A stretch of 64,000 nt of DNA from Flavitalea plasmicola. GTDB taxonomy: Bacteria; Bacteroidota; Bacteroidia; Chitinophagales; Chitinophagaceae. The position numbers and the translations under genes are program-made. Below are positions 51,797-61,807 of this stretch, one piece after another. A model generated the notes under the pieces. It was not told the origin of the DNA. It searched no databases and worked only from the letters and a program-made list of their open reading frames with translations. Within the stretch, counting starts at the first letter, position 1, and every line of letters starts with the position of its first letter. The DNA lies in the NCBI RefSeq assembly GCF_030546645.1, contig NZ_JAUOTO010000007.1, positions 1 to 64,000 on the forward strand, in the 5' to 3' direction.

Positions 51797-53113
51797 ATGG
51801 ATATAAAAAGAGCAATACAGAGGAAATTATTACGCTGGAAGCAGTCACCGGAGAGGAAACCGCTCATCCTTCAGGGTGCCAGACAAGTAGGTAAAACCTG
51901 GTTATTGAAGCATTTTGGTACATCAGAGTTTGACAATGTCGCCTATTTCAATTTTGAAGAACAACCCGATCTGAAACAGTTCTTTGAAAATACAAAAGAT
52001 GTAAGGCGGATTTTACAGAATTTGTCTTTAGTGCATGGGCAGCCAATAGTGCCGCAAAGAACACTTATCATCTTTGATGAAATCCAGGAATGCAATGATG
52101 CACTGAACGCGTTAAAATATTTTAGTGAAAATGCTCCTGAGTATGCAGTGGCCGGGGCAGGCTCTTTACTCGGGGTTTCCATGTCAAAAGGAAATTCTTT
52201 TCCTGTTGGAAAAGTAGATTTTCTGCATTTAAATCCCGTCTGTTTTGCAGAGTTCTTATCCGCTGCCGACCCGGAGTTATTTTCTTTTTTAGAAAGCATT
52301 GACCGGATTGAGCCACTGCCGGATATTTTCTTTCATCCGTTGGTCGACAAACTAAAAATGTTCTTCATTTCCGGCGGAATGCCTGAAGCTGTAGTAGCAT
52401 TATTAGAAAAGCAAAATATAGAAAGAACACAGCAGGTGCTTCAAAATGTACTCAATGCCTATGCGCTGGATTTTTCAAAGCATGCTGAAAAAAAGGAAAT
52501 TCCGAAACTCAACTATCTATGGTCTTCCATTCCTTCTCAGTTGGCCAGGGATAATAAAAAGTTTTTGTATCAAGCAGTAAAGCCCGGAGCTCGTTCCCGC
52601 GAATACGAAGATGCCCTGCTCTGGCTTTCGCATGCAGGTTTAGTACATCGTATTTTTCGTATCTCCAAACCAGGTTTGCCCCTTTCTGCTTATGACGATC
52701 TTTCCGCTTTTAAGCTCTATTTACTCGATGTAGGATTGCTCCGTAGGCTTTCGTTTTTGGATCCTATTGCAATAAGGGAGGGAAACCGGCTATTTACTGA
52801 ATTTAAAGGAGCCCTGAGCGAAAACTATATACTACAGCATCTGATTGCACACTTCGAAGGAATTCCTCGTTATTGGACCTCCGGCAATCAAGCAGAAGTA
52901 GACTTTTTAATCCAAATAAAGAATGACATCATCCCCATAGAGGTAAAATCAGACGAAAGCATACATAGCAAAAGCCTTACCCTTTATAATGGACTATATC
53001 ACCCACCACTTCGAATTCGGTATTCATTGAAAAACTTAAAGAAGGATGACGGGTTACTCAATATTCCGCTATTCATGGTTGATTACACTGAGAAATTGCT
53101 TCGGCTTTCCTAA
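51797..53113 (+). CDS. AAA ATPase with DUF4143 domain
   Basis: The product has 438 residues. Walker A GARQVGKTWLL (27-37) and Walker B TLIIFDEIQE (89-98) are in the AAA_14 domain. A DUF4143 domain (about 200-370) and a restriction-endonuclease-like end (NQAEVDFLIQIKNDIIPIEVKSDES, with D..E.K) follow. This gene family is widespread, often mobile, and of unknown role; anti-phage or toxin-type roles have been suggested. Codon usage is clearly A+T richer than in the genes before it. This suggests recent acquisition. The 80 bases upstream contain a TTATGTG direct repeat. Confidence 0.93.
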   Translation: MDIKRAIQRKLLRWKQSPERKPLILQGARQVGKTWLLKHFGTSEFDNVAYFNFEEQPDLKQFFENTKDVRRILQNLSLVHGQPIVPQRTLIIFDEIQECNDALNALKYFSENAPEYAVAGAGSLLGVSMSKGNSFPVGKVDFLHLNPVCFAEFLSAADPELFSFLESIDRIEPLPDIFFHPLVDKLKMFFISGGMPEAVVALLEKQNIERTQQVLQNVLNAYALDFSKHAEKKEIPKLNYLWSSIPSQLARDNKKFLYQAVKPGARSREYEDALLWLSHAGLVHRIFRISKPGLPLSAYDDLSAFKLYLLDVGLLRRLSFLDPIAIREGNRLFTEFKGALSENYILQHLIAHFEGIPRYWTSGNQAEVDFLIQIKNDIIPIEVKSDESIHSKSLTLYNGLYHPPLRIRYSLKNLKKDDGLLNIPLFMVDYTEKLLRLS

Positions 53114-53150
53114 TACAACGCATTCCGTCATCATAAAAAGCTTGGAAATG

Positions 53151-53429
53151 CTACTCTCCAGGTGTGGATCTTGCATTATCAGCCTGGCAGGCACTCTGAT
53201 ATCTTAAAAGCATCCAATAATTCATAAAAATGCCAATCGACCCAATCAGGGTCACCACTCCTCCCCGATAAGGATAAGTCTCCAGCACCGGCGCAACAAG
53301 AGCTCCGAAAACCACGGCGGCAACCACGGAAAATAATAGTACCCTGTTTGGAAAAAAATAATTCAGCGCAGCCAACGCGGCTATGATAACAATACATATT
53401 TCAGCATACCATTCAGCCGATATTCCCAT
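53151..53429 (-). CDS. Small membrane protein, unknown
   Basis: The product has 92 residues. Three hydrophobic stretches (AEICIVIIAALAALNYFF, LLFSVVAAVVFGALVAPVL, VVTLIGSIGIFMNYWMLL) and a polar tail are seen. The frame is plausible as a real gene but no family is recognised. It is convergent with the DUF4143 gene, 37 bases away. An 80-base gap without visible features separates it from the next ORF. Confidence 0.5.
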   Translation of the reverse strand: MGISAEWYAEICIVIIAALAALNYFFPNRVLLFSVVAAVVFGALVAPVLETYPYRGGVVTLIGSIGIFMNYWMLLRYQSACQADNARSTPGE

Positions 53430-53509
53430 GCCACACCTCTCCCATAAACCATTTTAAAAATATGAGCCAGGTAATTAGCCGCCCCGTATGCAATAAGGTA
53501 AAATAAAAT

Positions 53510-53749
53510 TTAAATGACAGGAGTCAGGATATAAAAGAAATTAGCACGGTATCTCATGTTTTTAGCCTTAAATCGGTCAAGTAATTCGGAATCATCCACG
53601 ACATAGGAATAACTTCCCGACCCCGCCTCCGTCCGCAACGCCAGTGGTGAATGAATGCTATATTCTCCGTCAGTCCGAAAAGACAATAAAGATCGCAGAA
53701 ACACGCTAATTGAACAATTGAATGCCACCACCCTCCATTTCGTATGCAA
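53510..53749 (-). CDS. Doubtful 79-residue ORF downstream of the candidate immunity gene
   Basis: It overlaps the end of the 119-residue gene by 44 bases in another frame. The first 15 residues are that gene read out of frame. From about residue 16 on (SVFLRSLLSFRTDGEYSIHSP, SGSYSYVVDDSELLDRFKAK) it looks more protein-like. It may be the tail of a displaced toxin or immunity gene, or a chance frame. No family is recognised. Confidence 0.3.
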   Translation of the reverse strand: MHTKWRVVAFNCSISVFLRSLLSFRTDGEYSIHSPLALRTEAGSGSYSYVVDDSELLDRFKAKNMRYRANFFYILTPVI

Positions 53750-54065
53750 TTGTCGTTTTTAAATTCTTTTGTAGCAAATCAATAATGATGAGAACCAGTT
53801 TTTTTATCATTGTTGGGTCCATTTGCAATTCCAATAAAACGTTCTTCTTTATTTTAATCATATAGTTATATGAATCGTCATAATCGTAGTTGTTTTTTTC
53901 TATCTGGATCTGAATTCCAAATACCGAATATGAATAATATGTTCCATTGAGGACATGATTGCTATCTCCCTCTAATATATTGCTATCAATCCCAAGGCAG
54001 GCGAAAACCTTCCGCGACACGTCTTCGATTTCGCTATTCATATAAAAAAATAAATGTTCAATCAT
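53706..54065 (-). CDS. Candidate immunity protein for the RHS toxin
   Basis: The product has 119 residues (111 from the alternative ATG 54041). It is acidic, soluble and Tyr/Asn-rich, with EDVSRKVFACLGIDSN, NGTYYSYSVFGIQIQIEKN and YEMEGGGIQLFN. It is A+T rich and lies seven bases downstream of the RHS gene on the same strand. That position, directly after the exchangeable toxin tip, is where the cognate immunity gene sits in polymorphic toxin loci. No family is recognised, so the role is inferred from position only. Confidence 0.75.
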   Translation of the reverse strand: MIEHLFFYMNSEIEDVSRKVFACLGIDSNILEGDSNHVLNGTYYSYSVFGIQIQIEKNNYDYDDSYNYMIKIKKNVLLELQMDPTMIKKLVLIIIDLLQKNLKTTIAYEMEGGGIQLFN

Positions 54066-54072
54066 ATATTAA

Positions 54073-57000
54073 TTACTTTTTTGGTTTGGGCTTAATAGCT
54101 GCCGGGGTGATCTCTCTTTGTAAAATTTTACTCCATTTTTCAGACCATTCGCGTAAAGCGGGATAAGCATTAATCATTTTATCAGGATGTATAAATTCAG
54201 GCCTTGCTTTTCCCCCGCTAACTGGAATATCTTCTCTTAAAATTACAAAGACATCTATATCACTGGCTTTAAGACCTCCAGTTGCCACCTGCCGAAATCC
54301 ACCACCCTTTGAAGAAACTCCCGTAACAGAGCTCCCCGTGACACCCATTTTTTCATAATTAATACCTGATTTATCCAATGCAGCTGCCAATTCTTCACCA
54401 ACTTTTGCAAATTGTTCCGCATTTTTAAACCCTCTAGGAATCATAGAGGCCGCTTTTGCCTCCTCACCGCCCGGGAAAAAGAGTATTCCAGCTTCAAAAG
54501 CTAGTGCTCCGACGGCCTTATTATCGCCATTAGCCGCTTTTTTTACTAAATCTTGGTATTCATCAAGAGTCTTTTTTACTGCTTCGGCTGCCGATGCTAG
54601 CTCAGGGTTAATTTCAGGTTTTGCTCCTGGGGGAATACCAGCAATATATGTTGTGTTGACTCCATAAATGGGACCTCTATATTTAGTATTAATTAGTGAT
54701 TTTACACTATGTACTATTTGATCCACATTTTTCTCGGCCTGCTCCAAGAACCCTTCTCTCACTCCTCTCAAGTGAGTAGTTCCGTATAAATACTTCTCTG
54801 CCTTTTCGCTGAGATACCAAAAAATAAATTCATTGCCATCTAGGTCAACTCCAGCTATAGGGTTATTTCCAGTATATTGATACGGTGTTAATTCTGGATA
54901 TTGCCTAGTCAACGCATCCACACTCAAAAACTTCCCCACTCTCGGATCATACACCCTCATCCCGTAATCAATCTGATCCCCGATCCCTTTCACCTCATTA
55001 TCATTCTCCTTCCCATTAAACCCATACCGATACCCCCCACTACTAAACGTCCTCCCCGGCATCTGCATCCCAAAAGGATAATAATCCGTCGCACTCGCCA
55101 CATCAGCCGAATAATAATCCACGACCGACAGGCCAGCCGAGTTCTGGATCTTCTTATCTGTCACTGTCACCAGCACATTCCCCAAATGATTACTTAATTC
55201 AAAGAGCTTGCTCCCCCGCACCCACACATTAGCCGTCGGTGCCGCCAGGTTCGTGCAATTTACATTTAAATTCAAAATACCCAATCGGCTGCTGCCATAT
55301 ACATGCGCCTCCGTCTGCGTCAACGCCCCGCTGTTCTTCGCATTATCCCCTTGCACATACGTAGCCATCACATTCCCGGACGCATCCCGCACATACCAGG
55401 TGGTGATCCCCCCTACATTCTTACTAATCCTATTGCCGGAAGCATCATAAGTATAAGTAATGACCCCGGAAGCATTCGTGATCGTAAGGATCTTCCCATA
55501 TACATTCCAGGTTATCGTGCTCGAACTGTCATTGATCAGGTTACCGATCTGGTCATACTGGTAATGGAGTGGCGCCTGTGATTTTATATCATCATACCCC
55601 GTGCTCGCAATATCTCCAATGCTAGACAGCCGGTTAGTCATATGATCTACACTGCCGGACACCGCCTGACCGGGGGTGTATTCCCCTATGGTGCCATCTC
55701 CCTTCACATACTGATACTTATAGCTCATGTTGTCCATGGCCAGGTTGGACCCAAATCCATTCCGGCTTAGCGTCAATATATTCCCGTTCGGATCATAACC
55801 ATACCTTTCCGCATAATCCTGCATCGGCGCCGTACCCGTAGGCCCAAAGCTGCCATTGGCCGCCCACGCATCCATGCTGCTGATCCGGTTCAGCTGATCA
55901 TACTTATAGTTGTAGATCATCGGCGTGCTCGTCGTCAGCTTGCGGATATTCACCGCCATGCTGTTGATATTCCCGTTGTACAGGTTGTTCCTGGACGCCA
56001 AAGGCAAGGTATTGCCCTGGACGTATCCTACAGGTGCTGATACTGGCTTGTAATCCGTATAAACACCGTCATCAAAATAATGCAGGTTGAACTTAAAGGC
56101 ATCCCGGGCAAATGGTGAATTCACGCCCGTACCATCGGAGTCATACAGGTCCCCCCCACCGCCATCTACCCACGATGGATTGACGGACTTAAGCCATCCC
56201 TGCAGCGTATAGGCATAGTCAATCCCCTGCACCTGCAGTCCGCCTAATGTCGCGCGGGCCAGCGGTCCATGCCGGTAATACTGATAAGTGGCGTCATTTT
56301 CCCATTGAATGGAATCCCGGCTTGTGCGCACACCGGTGATCCTGTTCTCCGCATCATAAGTATATTGATGGTAGAAAGCATCGATCCGGCCCGGCTGATA
56401 GCTCACCTGGTTGACCTTATTGCTGACGAGGTCATAATCATATTTGATCAGCTTATACTGGTTGCCATTCGGCGTCATAACGCTGGATGCCCCATAATCC
56501 TGTACCAGGGTATCCACGTTGCCGTGCACGTCATAGCTATAATATGTGGCGGCACGATAGGCAAGATTCTCCGCGTCAAACACTTGCGTATACGCTACCC
56601 TGTTCCGTAGGTTCACCTGTCCCAATGGTGCCAACCCGCTAAAGCCGACATACGGCACATCATAGACAGTCCGTGTGACCTGCGCCTTGGTACCCCCTGA
56701 AGTCAGGTCCGCCAGCCAGTTGCTCAGCGCTGTCTCGTCCTGGCTGATGGTCTGGGTCATACCCGTGGACTGAGGTTTCTGACCTACCTCCTTAATACGA
56801 CCCAATTGATCATATATCGTATAGCTGTACGACGGGTCCGCCAGCTGTTTGGCATTCTGGCTGACCGCCAGCCGCCCGAGCCTGTCATACCAGAAATTTG
56901 CGATCCCTGCATCCGGTGACCGCTGGGCCACCACCTGGTTCAGTGAATTATACCGATACTGGGTGGCCATGTTCTCGATATTCGTACCATTGGACAGGTC

Positions 57001-60000
57001 CGTAGCAGCCAACCGGGAGGACTGCACCTGCGCCAGATAAGTCGCATTGAAATTAGGTCTGACAGCCGCCGGAGGCAGCGTCTTCACCAGGTTACCCGCC
57101 TGGTCATAATAATACAGGGTATAGTGATATTCGGAAGGCTGATACGTGGCATAGAATACTTCGGCAGACTGCGCGCTAAAACATTTTGCCTTATACAGAC
57201 TGTCAAAATTGCCGATCAAAGAGTCCTTGCGCTGCTGGAAGATCAGCATCCCTATAAACTTAGCCTCATCTTTCGCTTGTTGGCAAGGGTTGGCGTCGGT
57301 GGTATCCGGCAGGGGGAAAGAAGTCACCGGCTTTGAAAAGTCGCAGAGCGCATATTCGCCGGCCCCGCCATTGCCCGACAGTAAGGTCTCGAACTCATCC
57401 GTATTGAGGCTGCTATACTCCTGGAAGAAGATGATGCTGTCCCGGGCAATATACAATTGCGGCGGCGGCGAACCCGAAGGGGGCTGGGTAGCACGGTCGG
57501 TCAACAACAGCCAGGCTGGGGCGCCATTCGCATAAAAACAGGAGGGGTAAACTGCCGCATATTCGTTGGCCGATTTGTTGAATCCTGTCTTGTAATTAAG
57601 GTACCTTGCCCATAATTCATTTTGGCGCACCATATTGGCATCGGTCTCTCCGACGTAAGGCACTGCGGAATAGGCAGGGTACAAGAGTCTGAAGGTATCA
57701 GTATAATTCTTGAGCACGGTGCAGGTGACGCAAGGGCGCACATAGCCGCAATTCAGAAATGCGGGAACGACCACCTGGGCGCCAATAGGAATACGCCTGT
57801 AGTAGGTGAAACAGGAATCGCCACCACCCGACCTGGGCACACAGCCGGTGGTCCAGAAAGTAAACCCATTGCAGCTTGCCAACCCTTGCCAGAGTGGCAA
57901 GGTCAGCGAATCTCCATAGTTAGCGAGCAAATATGCATTCATGCTGCTTAAACTGGTGCTATCATAACCGGCAGCCTTTGCAGCAGCTTTTAACATCGCA
58001 AATTGACTGCAATTGCAGGTATCCGCATAAGCAGCCTGCTTTACATATAAAGGCGGGTTAGCATTAAATGGCTTGGGGTAGTCCACGGAATACGGGTTAC
58101 AGAAATAATTGTCGCCCGGAAGGGTAGCAATACCATTGGCAGTAAAAACATGATTGATGATAGCCTCAAAATTATCGGGATTGAGAGGGCGTAAGGCGGG
58201 ATTGACATTGGACGCGCCTTCAGGGTTATTGCCATTAATGGAATTGTGACACACCATTACCATCGAATCCAGGATAGTATTGATGATATTGGTGACCTTT
58301 ACCGAGTCGCTATGGGTCTCTGTTAAAAGGAACTGCTGGAGTTGCTCACACTGCATCAGTCTTCCTTGCCAGAAAGGTCGTTGACCCGCACATTGGTCCA
58401 AAAGATACGGGGCTGCATTTGCCGTGGCCTGGGTAGCAAGAGACACGGGATCAACACCTCCTTTATTGGCAGCTTGCCCCCACCAGGTCCAGCCATTTTG
58501 GGTTGCATTGTCCTGCATCGAAAAGAAGTAGAGCGTCTTATGATCCACATCCCGCAGCTGGTTCATCTGCGTCTCGGATAGGCTTCCGAACATCTGGGCA
58601 TTGACATACTTCACCACCATATCATTACGGTAGGAAAGATATTGATTGCGGAAAGCCAGCCAGACGGCATTTTTCTGGGCATCGGTGACCGCGGAAGGAT
58701 CGATACCATCCTTGTTCATGCCCGCCATAAAATTGAACTGTAGCGCCTGCGGAAGCGTCGTATCCACCAGGGCCACACCATTTGCAATCCGCCAGATCGT
58801 ATGATTGCCTGACTCGTTTGGATTGACGCTGACAGACAAATAATACAGCATGGAGTCCCGGTCGGTTTGCACATATCCATGGTTGCTATTGTAAGTAAAA
58901 TACGGATCACTGGACACAGGATTCAGATAACCTTTGGCCAATGCGTCAGCATACGTATTGCAATGCATCACATTGTCCAGCCAGTTGTAAGAGGATGCCA
59001 TTGTCGTCTCGGCATAATGCAGTTTACTGTATTCCGGATGGAAATAGATCAGCCTGTCCGCCCAATTACGCTTGAACATCACAGCAAAATCACTAGCAGC
59101 GAGGGCATTGATCGTAGCATGATCCGCCTGGCCGTTAGGGTAAAGCATAATATCTGCCGTTCCATCCGTATTGACATAGTAATTAGGATCGCCGTTAGGC
59201 TCTGATACCGGGTTCCTGAAATAAGGCCGGGTTCTGATATTGCCATAGTTGGAAGCGGTGGCGAATATATTGTAGCGCGATGACAGGCTGGTTGCATCCG
59301 CCGACGGCAACGCATATTGCCCCGTATAAGGTATCATGTCGGCGAGCATACGTGCCCGTATCATCCCAAGTGTGCTGAATGCCGGATTCACCGAAAGGCC
59401 GCAAGCCTCGGAGCAGGCCAGAGAATCCTGGGCATATAACGCATGTAAGGCCGAGTCAGACAGGGAAGTGCTTCCGCCGACGGAGCTGATATAATTGCTC
59501 TTGTAGGTGGCATAATCTCCCAGCTGAGCCTGACAGGCGCTGCAATTACGGGTGGCACGCGGAACTCCACAGTTGGTTGAAGCAGACAACGCGCTGAAGA
59601 TCGAATCCTCGATATCCTGCTGGGTTTTGCACAGGAATACTTTCAAGGCACTATCCTCTCTGATCTTAAGTAACGAGTCGTTAAGGGTGAGTGTCTTCCT
59701 GACGATCCATGATCCCACCCCCAGCGTAGTATCAAATTGTATTTGGGTGGTAGCCGTGCCGATATTATCCCCGGTGAATCCCATGGAACTTCCGCAGGCC
59801 TGGCCGGCAGCAACCATCTGCAGGTTATTATAATGTTTTACGATAGGCGCCGCATTGGAGCAGCCTTCCGGACGGATGGATATCTCCAGGTCATACTTAC
59901 AGTCAAAACAAATAGACTGGTTATTGCAGCTCATTTGTTGCAAAATGGCTGGAGTCAGCTGATAGGTAAAATAATAATGAGTGGAGGTTGGCAGCAGCAG

Positions 60001-61779
60001 TGTGCTGATGGATTCAATGGAATTATCCTTAATGATATTGCTGGTAGGAGTAAGCAGGTTGCTGGTCAGCATACCTGAAGCGGCGGGATAAAACGTACCG
60101 TTATTATTGATGGCCGAAAGCTTTCCGGGCGCGTCACCTGCGAGGGCCGTGGCCACCGTACGACCATGCATATCCACATAGCTGACACTCATCTGACCAT
60201 TCGCATCCTGCATCATATTCTTAAAATAATGGGTCGCATCACCTGCCTCAGTCCCGAATAAAGCATCAAGTTCGTTCTGCGTCGGTTTACCATAGAAATA
60301 TTTGGTCTCGTGCCCGCTTCCAGTCTGGTGGGACTGCCCTACCCCTCCCTGGCTGGTGATTCGCCCGGTAGGATCATCCGTATATCTCGTTTCTGAATAC
60401 GCATAGCCATTCGCATCCGGCACCAGTTTGGCGGTTGCCTCAGAAGCGATCCACGGGTTATTGGGAGAATAATACTGCCCGTTCCCTCGATCTTTTTTTA
60501 AAGCCGGTGCGCCGACACATTGATTGCCGGCTACGGCCAGATCGAAATATTTTGCTGGGTTATCATTCGTGCTTTGTCCTTCAAACCGGTTGAAATCCTT
60601 AAAATATTGAATTGCAGTCGATAGGGTAGGCGTAGGTAATATCTGTACATTGGGTCTGCCCTGAAGATCATAAATGGTTTCCGCCACTGTTGTATTGCCG
60701 GTGCTGTTGTCCTTTGTCACCGTCTGCCTGGGCCGGAGGCTTCCGTCGAAGTACTGTATGACAGTCTTGCTTTTGGCGTTTTCGGCAAAAACCGTAGATA
60801 CCTGCCAGTTCATATTCGGCTGATGACCGGCGTAAGGGTATGGTTGTGCAGTGGACCATGGCCCCGTTATCAGGTTGCCGTCATTTCTTTTGAGTGCCGC
60901 CCGGACCCGGTAATACAAAGTACCTCCACTCAGCGGGTTGGCAGGATACAGCAATGGCACACTATAATTGTAGGCGTTGTTAGAAGCGATATCTATATCG
61001 ATCCGGGAGCTATTACTCATGAACAATGCATTCGGATCAAATACTCCCGCCACATTATAAAAAGCCTTTGTCTCATTTTCCACCCATGCATACTCCAGCT
61101 GCGCCATATTGTGGTTATTCCCGGCTGGAAAGCTCCATCCTACGGATAGCTGATCAGGATGATTGACATCGTCATAATTTTGGCTAAAGCTTACAGGAGC
61201 CGCCAAAACAGGCGTAGAATAATAACGCAGATAGCTTATCTCGTTATCAACAAAAAGCAACGGCAATACGTCGGCGGTCGTCCAACCATTCGACAAACCG
61301 GTGACTGTCACGCTGTTAATGGTCACCTGCACCTGCTCGTACCCCGCCGTAGCATCCAGCAGGACGTACGATGTGGGATTATATTTTACCCCGGTCGCCG
61401 GGTCATAGTTCACTGTCAGCGTAAGGTTACTATTGGTCACATCGGGAGTCTGGCTGCCGGTAGGAAATAAGGTCCACATCTCCACCTTTAGAGATACCGT
61501 AGCGGTGAATCCAGACTTAAAATACAGGAATGTTCCGCTAGTGCCCCCCGGCGCCGACTCATCGATCTTGAATCGCACAATATTCCTGATCTTCCTGGAA
61601 GTGGCCCCCAGGGGCGTGTAGAACACCTTATCCGGCGAAGAAGGCAAAGGCCCAGTACAAGGCAAATGGTTCATTGTCCCCGAAGATTGCCCCTCCTCGA
61701 ACTGTGCACGCAGCGATCCCGATGCCATCAACAGCAACAAGCACACATAGAATAAGCGTCTCAGAAAAATAATTTGCAT
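54073..61779 (-). CDS. Giant RHS polymorphic toxin with nucleotidyltransferase-like tip
   Basis: The product has 2568 residues. It has a signal peptide (1-25), fibronectin-like strands, a DUF6443-type region (VIQYFDGSLRPRQTVTK), a long Cys-containing spacer and YD repeats (about 1650-2250, for example YDPNGNIL, YDASGNRISKN). The RHS core motif is YDPRVGKFLSVDALTR near 2275 and ends PIAGVDLDGNEF. The tip (about 2316-2568) is A+T richer. It holds VTGSSVTG and SDIDVFVI (about 2480 and 2503), the G-S and D-x-D pattern of nucleotidyltransferases. This is an exported shell with a C-terminal toxin that probably modifies a nucleic acid or protein in rival cells. The candidate immunity gene follows. 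Export may be via the T9SS or Sec; no CTD signal is seen. Confidence 0.92.
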   Translation of the reverse strand: MQIIFLRRLFYVCLLLLMASGSLRAQFEEGQSSGTMNHLPCTGPLPSSPDKVFYTPLGATSRKIRNIVRFKIDESAPGGTSGTFLYFKSGFTATVSLKVEMWTLFPTGSQTPDVTNSNLTLTVNYDPATGVKYNPTSYVLLDATAGYEQVQVTINSVTVTGLSNGWTTADVLPLLFVDNEISYLRYYSTPVLAAPVSFSQNYDDVNHPDQLSVGWSFPAGNNHNMAQLEYAWVENETKAFYNVAGVFDPNALFMSNSSRIDIDIASNNAYNYSVPLLYPANPLSGGTLYYRVRAALKRNDGNLITGPWSTAQPYPYAGHQPNMNWQVSTVFAENAKSKTVIQYFDGSLRPRQTVTKDNSTGNTTVAETIYDLQGRPNVQILPTPTLSTAIQYFKDFNRFEGQSTNDNPAKYFDLAVAGNQCVGAPALKKDRGNGQYYSPNNPWIASEATAKLVPDANGYAYSETRYTDDPTGRITSQGGVGQSHQTGSGHETKYFYGKPTQNELDALFGTEAGDATHYFKNMMQDANGQMSVSYVDMHGRTVATALAGDAPGKLSAINNNGTFYPAASGMLTSNLLTPTSNIIKDNSIESISTLLLPTSTHYYFTYQLTPAILQQMSCNNQSICFDCKYDLEISIRPEGCSNAAPIVKHYNNLQMVAAGQACGSSMGFTGDNIGTATTQIQFDTTLGVGSWIVRKTLTLNDSLLKIREDSALKVFLCKTQQDIEDSIFSALSASTNCGVPRATRNCSACQAQLGDYATYKSNYISSVGGSTSLSDSALHALYAQDSLACSEACGLSVNPAFSTLGMIRARMLADMIPYTGQYALPSADATSLSSRYNIFATASNYGNIRTRPYFRNPVSEPNGDPNYYVNTDGTADIMLYPNGQADHATINALAASDFAVMFKRNWADRLIYFHPEYSKLHYAETTMASSYNWLDNVMHCNTYADALAKGYLNPVSSDPYFTYNSNHGYVQTDRDSMLYYLSVSVNPNESGNHTIWRIANGVALVDTTLPQALQFNFMAGMNKDGIDPSAVTDAQKNAVWLAFRNQYLSYRNDMVVKYVNAQMFGSLSETQMNQLRDVDHKTLYFFSMQDNATQNGWTWWGQAANKGGVDPVSLATQATANAAPYLLDQCAGQRPFWQGRLMQCEQLQQFLLTETHSDSVKVTNIINTILDSMVMVCHNSINGNNPEGASNVNPALRPLNPDNFEAIINHVFTANGIATLPGDNYFCNPYSVDYPKPFNANPPLYVKQAAYADTCNCSQFAMLKAAAKAAGYDSTSLSSMNAYLLANYGDSLTLPLWQGLASCNGFTFWTTGCVPRSGGGDSCFTYYRRIPIGAQVVVPAFLNCGYVRPCVTCTVLKNYTDTFRLLYPAYSAVPYVGETDANMVRQNELWARYLNYKTGFNKSANEYAAVYPSCFYANGAPAWLLLTDRATQPPSGSPPPQLYIARDSIIFFQEYSSLNTDEFETLLSGNGGAGEYALCDFSKPVTSFPLPDTTDANPCQQAKDEAKFIGMLIFQQRKDSLIGNFDSLYKAKCFSAQSAEVFYATYQPSEYHYTLYYYDQAGNLVKTLPPAAVRPNFNATYLAQVQSSRLAATDLSNGTNIENMATQYRYNSLNQVVAQRSPDAGIANFWYDRLGRLAVSQNAKQLADPSYSYTIYDQLGRIKEVGQKPQSTGMTQTISQDETALSNWLADLTSGGTKAQVTRTVYDVPYVGFSGLAPLGQVNLRNRVAYTQVFDAENLAYRAATYYSYDVHGNVDTLVQDYGASSVMTPNGNQYKLIKYDYDLVSNKVNQVSYQPGRIDAFYHQYTYDAENRITGVRTSRDSIQWENDATYQYYRHGPLARATLGGLQVQGIDYAYTLQGWLKSVNPSWVDGGGGDLYDSDGTGVNSPFARDAFKFNLHYFDDGVYTDYKPVSAPVGYVQGNTLPLASRNNLYNGNINSMAVNIRKLTTSTPMIYNYKYDQLNRISSMDAWAANGSFGPTGTAPMQDYAERYGYDPNGNILTLSRNGFGSNLAMDNMSYKYQYVKGDGTIGEYTPGQAVSGSVDHMTNRLSSIGDIASTGYDDIKSQAPLHYQYDQIGNLINDSSSTITWNVYGKILTITNASGVITYTYDASGNRISKNVGGITTWYVRDASGNVMATYVQGDNAKNSGALTQTEAHVYGSSRLGILNLNVNCTNLAAPTANVWVRGSKLFELSNHLGNVLVTVTDKKIQNSAGLSVVDYYSADVASATDYYPFGMQMPGRTFSSGGYRYGFNGKENDNEVKGIGDQIDYGMRVYDPRVGKFLSVDALTRQYPELTPYQYTGNNPIAGVDLDGNEFIFWYLSEKAEKYLYGTTHLRGVREGFLEQAEKNVDQIVHSVKSLINTKYRGPIYGVNTTYIAGIPPGAKPEINPELASAAEAVKKTLDEYQDLVKKAANGDNKAVGALAFEAGILFFPGGEEAKAASMIPRGFKNAEQFAKVGEELAAALDKSGINYEKMGVTGSSVTGVSSKGGGFRQVATGGLKASDIDVFVILREDIPVSGGKARPEFIHPDKMINAYPALREWSEKWSKILQREITPAAIKPKPKK

Positions 61780-61807
61780 AAACAGATGTTTAAAAGCATT
61801 CCTGTTA

